Source: Astragalus membranaceus (Eukaryota; Streptophyta; Magnoliopsida; Fabales; Fabaceae). Taken from it: 64,000 bases of DNA. Made by a program: the position numbers and the translations under genes. The stretch is from assembly GCA_039519185.1 (NCBI GenBank), contig CM076848.1, positions 30,485,917-30,549,916 on the forward strand. The letters run 5' to 3'. The notes below the pieces were generated by a model. The model was not told where the DNA came from, searched no databases, and was given only the letters and a program-made list of their open reading frames with translations. Of this stretch, positions 58,531 to 64,000 are shown in pieces. Position 1 is the first letter of the stretch. The number at the start of each line of letters is the position of its first letter.

Positions 58531-58770
58531 AAATTTTATGTGAATGTTGGGAGTAGGATTTGACCCGGTGCTCTTCACTTTTCCCTTTATTCTCCACCCG
58601 ACCAGTGTACTAAGGACAAAAAAAACTCTCTCCAAGTTTCACTCATTCAAAATTGATATTTTTAGACATTCCACTAACGCGCCACGTGTCCAATTTTATG
58701 GGCATTTTAGACATTTTACCACTAAGACAAAAAATCTCAATTTTTTACTTTTTCTTTTACACACTTTCAC

Positions 58771-58774
<4 letters not shown>

Positions 58775-58818
<44 letters not shown>

Positions 58819-58820
58819 CT
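58775..58820. repeat. (CT)n microsatellite
   Basis: About twenty CT units, slightly imperfect at the right end. Confidence 0.95.
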
Positions 58821-59384
58821 CTTTTATTTATTTATTTTATTCTCTTCTCTTTCATAATATCCTCTCTCTCCTCTTTCCTTTCTTTCTCTTTTTTTTCTTC
58901 CCTCTCTATTTATTCTAATTAACTTTTATTTAATTCTACTTCAAACATATTTATCTAATACTAATTTAATACTATAGTATAATCAATGTATATGCTAACA
59001 AAATGTCAAAAATAATCCACTTATACAATTGCTAAATGTCCAAAACCAATGATAAAAAGTGTAATATCAATTTTTTTTTGACAAAGCGTAATAAAAAATT
59101 AAAAAGTGTAATATCAATCTATCAATCAATCAAATATAATAAATCTAATAAAAAATGCTAGCAAATTAACATTTTTAGACATCCCACTAAGGCGCCATGT
59201 GTCCAATTTTTTGGGCATTTTAGACATTTTGCCAATAAAAGACAAAAAATCTCAACTTTTTACCTTTTCTCTTACACGTTTAATTTAAGCAATTGTCAAA
59301 AAGATACCGCTAGCAAAAATTTCAAAATAATTTTTTCTAAAAAAATCAATAATTAAATCTCATTTGCTTTTTTTGTCAGCCGCC

Positions 59385-59795
59385 CGGGAGCGGCAACAAG
59401 AGCAACAACGAGAGCGGAAGTGCAAACGAGAGAGCCAATGGGAGCAGTAACGAGAGCGCCAAATGAGGTACATATATTATATTAAAAATCAATAATCTAC
59501 TCAATTTTTTTAACTTATTTTTTTGTAAAAAATCAATAACTACATATAATTTAGTAAACTAATATTAAATTATGTAGAATTTACTATTTACTATAATCTA
59601 CTCAAACTACTAAAATGAATTAATTTAACCGCTACCAATTGTCCAAAAAAAAGCGATACCGCAAAAATTTCAAAATCATTTTTCCTAAAAAAAAAATCAA
59701 TAACAGAAGCAGCAACAAGAGCGCCAACAAAAGCGCAAACGGGAGCGACAACGAGAGAGGCAACCAGAGTGCCAACAGGAGCACCAACGGGGTGC
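59385..59795. repeat. Two blocks of GAGCGNCAACR repeats
   Basis: Blocks at 59385-59462 and 59705-59795 consist of degenerate 12-bp units such as 'gagcgacaacga'. The spacer is AT-rich. Both lie within the possible Helitron. Confidence 0.6.
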
Positions 59796-60031
59796 ATATT
59801 TTATATTAAATCTCATTTTACTTTTTCCTCGTTTTTACTCCATTATTAATATTATAAGAAGATATCGACTCTTTTTAACTTTTTCCAACACAACTATTTT
59901 AATAAATTTGAAAAATAATTTTTTTATTTTTCTTTTATTACATTTTTTGTAACTTTCAATGTATTCAGAATTTCATAGCAAATTATAACAAATATAGTAT
60001 CACCCATGTGTGTGCAAGGGGAAAATACTAG

Positions 60032-61025
60032 TTTTCTTACATACCCCAAACCACACTTTTGTTTTGTAATACGCCTTTCTTCTTGTTATTGAGCCGTACA
60101 AATCCCAGCCACAACACTTGTAGCCACCCTACTGAGATTCAGTTGTGCAACTAACAAACCTCACAACGGCCATCTACTTGCTTGTTGCTCCTCTCAGCCA
60201 AACTGTTCCAGCTCTGCGTAGGCATAAGAAAAACTGTGATAAACTTTTGGGTACTTAGATAACTACCGTTCCTAGAAACTTTAAAATATAGACCGAAACT
60301 GTGAAGAGATTCAGATAGCAGAATACAGAGAGCTTGATTTCAAAGATTAATCACTAGCTCTCTTTCCCTTCATTTTGTTTAAATTGTATTTCTTTGTTCT
60401 CTAAAATAATTAGAACCGTTGGCCAGACAAAATACTCATCTTCCGCTCGTCTTCCATTGCTAATGAGGGAATCAATTACCCTGCAAACTGGCAACCAACA
60501 TTTTGCCGTGGATTATCTAACTTTGAGACGGAATGCCGGAAACTGCACACTCGGGCAGGGATTATCAACCGAAATCACAGTAATCTAGGCGGGACTGTTA
60601 GGACCATGCTGTACTTCTGCTCCAGAAATTAAGATGATTCAAAGCATAAAAGATAATTCATAAATGCAGAACCAAAACTGATGCCATCATTTTGTTAAGA
60701 ATGTCCAGCATAAGCATACCAACACATCTATCTGATATACATAAATATATAGAAAGCCCCAATTATTATTCTGTTAGACATGTATAATCTCACAAGATGC
60801 GTCATTTCCAAAACTACACAAAAACAGCGTCACTAGACAACAAATGGTTTACCTACCCATCATGTTTCATACCTAATCCCCGACTGAACAATAAACAAGT
60901 ACTGGAGTGTGACCTAACAACCCTGGAGAAAATCTCACCAAGAGATCTTTGATTCCACTCAGAAAATCCTCTAATATCTCGCTCAGGCATTGCGGCCGGT
61001 TTTCAGAGGTTTGAATACAACCATT
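60032..61025. other. Intergenic and probable DRG1 3' untranslated region
   Basis: The last 300 bp or so before 61026 are likely DRG1 3' untranslated sequence, which reads leftward. The frame at 60394-60588 shows no recognisable domain. Confidence 0.4.
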
Positions 61026-63748
61026 TTATACTTTCTTGATAATCTGAACGACATCTTCATCTTCGAGTTCATGCTCCTGGAGTGCAACAATGCATTCCAC
61101 ATATTAGGTGACATCACTAATGAGGGAGAAGGGAGAAAAAGGAAAAAAACAAAAGCACAGAACCACGAAATAAAATGATACAGACTATAAAGTAAATTGA
61201 GTATAGAATCAGAATCAACCTTGCCAACTCTTTGAGGCTTGTGTTTGGCACTTGAACCCCAAACCAGAGCACTGCATCATTTAGAGAATTAGATGAAGGT
61301 AGGGGGAAAATTAAGGGAGGAAAGGAGGATATATTATTCTAATACTTATAAGTTTTGGGAGAAGGTACTCACTACTTGAACTGTTTAAGCATGTCCTTGT
61401 GAATGCGTTCACAGAAGTCTTCAACTGTCCTCTTCTTAGACGACAATATTACAGGGTCTTCATAGTCAGGATTCATCCCTTTAGGTTTGGTATAAATACG
61501 AGTTAAATTGAGATATTCCCAAATTTTCTCCAGAAGCCCATCAAGGTTCCACTCCAGGTGAGCACTGAATATTAGTTAGAAAATTACTCAAACTTCAACA
61601 AAGGCTTTGCTGTCAAACGTAGATACTATACATTATGTGTGACAATTTTGGTCTTTTAGACTAAAATATTCTAGTTGCAATGCAAATGGGAGATTGCCTA
61701 TCATGAAACAAAGACAAAACAAGAAAGAAAACAAATTTAAAATTAATCGAGTTTCTGGGCATGGATATACGAAGGATTGTAATGGGGAGAGCAAGGTAGA
61801 TGGATGTGTGAAATGGAGCATATTGCCAACCCACTTTAGTCGAAGGAACCACATCAAAGGCAAGGGAATATTAGAAAATGAAATCCCTCACAACTACTGA
61901 TAAACAATAAATATTCTCCAAGTCCCTTTACATAAGGATGTATATAATTCTTATGATGATTTTCTTTGTTTAAAAAGGGGAAAAGGATTGGCGTAATAAT
62001 AAGATAGTGATAAGAAGAATTACCTGACAGGGCAGTAATGAGGTAGCTTATCCAAGATTTCCAGTTCCTCAAGTGTGATCTGATCAATTTTGTTCACAGC
62101 GTAGATGCAAGGTGTATACACTCTACTGCCCTCAATGACATCTATAAGATCATCAGCAGTGGCATCAAACCTGAGAGTAATATCTGCATTGTGAATTCTG
62201 TACTCGCTACATATAGCCTTTACCGTTTCAAGATCTAGATGTGTGTTTGTGACCGTTGAGGTGAAATTTATACCACCCTTTTCTTTCCTCCTGAAAGTCA
62301 GGTTTGGTGGCTCTTTGTTTAACCTGAAGTGGTAAAATAAATCTATAAGTAAAAGAGAAACAAACTGCTAAGTAACAAAGAAAGAGAACAAAAGCCAGAA
62401 AGACTACAAGCAAAATTTAATTGAAATACATAAACATAGATTTTGGTGACATTTTGAAATTTTGATCATCTGAATGGCATAACAGCAACAAATGATTAAA
62501 TCCAAAACACAAAACTGAATTCTCACATTTCACCAAAACTCTCCCCACAGTAGAACCTGGCCCACCTGCCACATGCAGTCAAACTTCCCTCAGTTGCTTA
62601 TACCGGTGTATGATCCCCTATTGCTATTCCACCCCCTCCTTACTTAATATGTGATGCTTGATAGAGTTAAAATGAGACTACTAGCAAATTCGCCAATGTC
62701 TGTAATAGTGCACTTTTGGTCAATATGTAAGTAAAACGGACAAGGTTGTGGAAACTTCAAGGGATAAATCTTATTCACAAGGGGCTGCTTCCACGAAGAC
62801 CCAATAGAAGCAAGCCCCCGCAAGATTCAATAATCTCTCAGAATCCTACGTCATGGATGATGCACACCTCACCTAAACTCAAATCAAATCACAGTTGCTC
62901 CAGGCCTATGAAAGAGTGCAACTGCTTCTATCAATCATAGCCAGAAATGCTTACTTTTAGAGTCAAAAGCCTAACCTATATAACATTCAATCAATTCATC
63001 ATATAATCTTGCCACATTGAGAAGTAAATTTAAAGAATAGCTTTAAATTTTGATGGTTAAGCACTTTGGCACAAAAAAGTGAACTACTCATTTAAGTGGA
63101 GTCCCTATAGTTGGCCACATATTTTGGTGACAAATATAACTTAGTAAACAAACAATATATCATCTTACCTTATACCAAATCCCTCTAGCTCTTTTTCTAT
63201 AAGACGCTTATGGGTTATTGGCTTTATTGCATCAAGAACAATTATAATGACATTGCATGTCCTTGCAGTACTAATAACCTGTGGTTGCCATAAAGTATAC
63301 AAAACAAAATATATTAGCTTTTGTGTAAATGATGCATGAAAGACAAAAGATACATTCCTAATATAGTCATCAATAGCTGCAAATGAAATACTCTGTGCGA
63401 AGCAGAACTAAAAACCATGCAATTACCAAGTAAGGTTCATTGTATAAGTAAGTATTAAACACATTCAATGCTCCTATAGAATCTTGATGGAACAAAAATA
63501 AAATAACGTTCGTGATTCATGGCAAGAACAACTGTTTCTTTAAATATGCTATGGATAGCGCTCAGCAAAAAGATAAATAGAAACTGTTTTCAGAAAGACA
63601 TGCTTAGTTAATGGACATTATTCTCAACAAAAATACCATATGCATTTGAACCATAACGAGAGCATATTATTATTATAATTATTTTTACCTGCCTTCCTCT
63701 GCCCTTTCCATCCTTGGCACCCTCAATAATTCCAGGAAGGTCCAGCAA
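61026..63748 (-). CDS. DRG1: Developmentally regulated GTP-binding protein 1 (DRG1), C-terminal part
   Basis: OBG-family translational GTPase of the DRG subfamily. Exons in order of translation: 63748-63689, 63278-63169, 62323-62024, 61564-61373, 61271-61220, 61076-61026. All borders are GT-AG and phases join through to TAA at 61026, giving 254 residues. The earlier exons (N-terminal helix, G1 and G2) lie beyond the right edge. Visible parts: G3 [18 protein letters not shown]; the G-domain strand [12 protein letters not shown]; the DRG-specific segment [31 protein letters not shown]; the G4 motif NKID; then the TGS domain from [19 protein letters not shown] to [17 protein letters not shown] and [15 protein letters not shown]. 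The KEKGGINF segment and the ending favour DRG1 over DRG2. No lesion seen. Confidence 0.93.
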
Positions 63749-64000
63749 CTGACACACGAAATTAAACAATTACTACTAAAAAATTGAATATAACTCAAAT
63801 ATGCATCACAATCTTATTATCATATATTGTTTAAGCCTTTAAGGAAAGTTCAACTAATTGAGATTAAATGCATTTTCCAGATAAACAACATTAGTGGGAC
63901 AATAAAATTCACACTATCCCTTAATAACTAATTTTGAAGAAAATAACTGCAAAAGAAACACCTCTGCCTAGAAAATCTTCCAATGCCCGATTCAACAGTA
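63749..64000 (-). other. DRG1: DRG1 intron up to the window edge
   Basis: AT-rich sequence after the acceptor at 63749. The exon that should precede DLPG (ending ..RGAKIQ in the family) is not found in these 250 bases, so the intron runs past the edge. Confidence 0.6.

Larger units (their letters stand above)
58600..60031 (+). mobile_element. Possible Helitron-like element with internal duplication
   Basis: The right end has a weak hairpin (CCCATGTG..GGGG region) before CTAG at 60028-60031 and T. Inside, a segment of about 110 bp (58657-58768) containing 'gcgccacgtgtccaatttt' recurs at 59172-59280. The left end is not fixed. No Rep/helicase coding sequence is present. Confidence 0.35.

Noticed and set aside
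60394..60588. 64-codon plus-strand frame near the DRG1 3' end
   Set aside because: No domain or splice signals were found, and composition does not differ from its surroundings.

Overview
The window is nuclear DNA of a flowering plant, most likely a legume. It is AT-rich, its genes have introns, and it is crowded with plant transposon families. I assign the legume from the style of the small elements (TAAGTGCTTA-type MITEs and 'ggtccct' foldback elements), so species and family are inference.

Five host genes are supported. (1) Minus strand 4224-10875: a complete nine-exon chloroplast-type ABCF5 ATPase of 698 residues; all exon phases join. (2) Plus strand 35281-37413: an intronless E-class PPR protein resembling the mitochondrial editing factor MEF18. 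(3) Plus strand 41705-42352: a small three-exon gene I do not recognise. (4) Plus strand 48136-50634: a three-exon, 101-residue NOI/RIN4-like protein with a C-terminal Cys pair. (5) Minus strand 61026-63748: the C-terminal six exons of a DRG1 GTPase that continues past the right edge.

Most of the rest is transposon. Bases 12905-30069 are a nested complex. A broken plant-mobile-domain (PMD) gene on the minus strand has its N-terminal half at 28841-30069 and a C-terminal piece at 13826-14050. Between them lies an Athila-like Ty3/gypsy element (about 14081-28840) that has lost reverse transcriptase, RNase H and most of integrase. That element is interrupted by a solo LTR (19218-22752, target duplication GTACT), which is itself interrupted by a reversed solo LTR (20539-21995, target duplication ATAGC). 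A truncated chromovirus pol fragment lies on the left, and a CACTA-like end lies inside the 3' LTR.

Bases 30279-34142 are a run of nonautonomous DNA transposons (hAT-like and Mutator-like foldbacks), several nested in or abutting one another and with clear target-site duplications. Similar foldbacks lie at 58-1896, in ABCF5 introns, and just upstream of the ABCF5 start (11016-12137).

The right part holds a SINE (45543-45736), Helitron-like 3' ends, a 5'-truncated LINE (51295-52433) and a gag-only LTR retrotransposon (52923-58439) that split an older inverted-repeat MITE. I found no tRNA, rRNA or CRISPR feature, and no clearly new biological system. The most unusual signals are the PMD gene split by nested retroelements, the in-frame protease-integrase deletion fusion, a DRG1-like exon fragment in front of the PPR gene, and the shared core of two unrelated DNA transposons.
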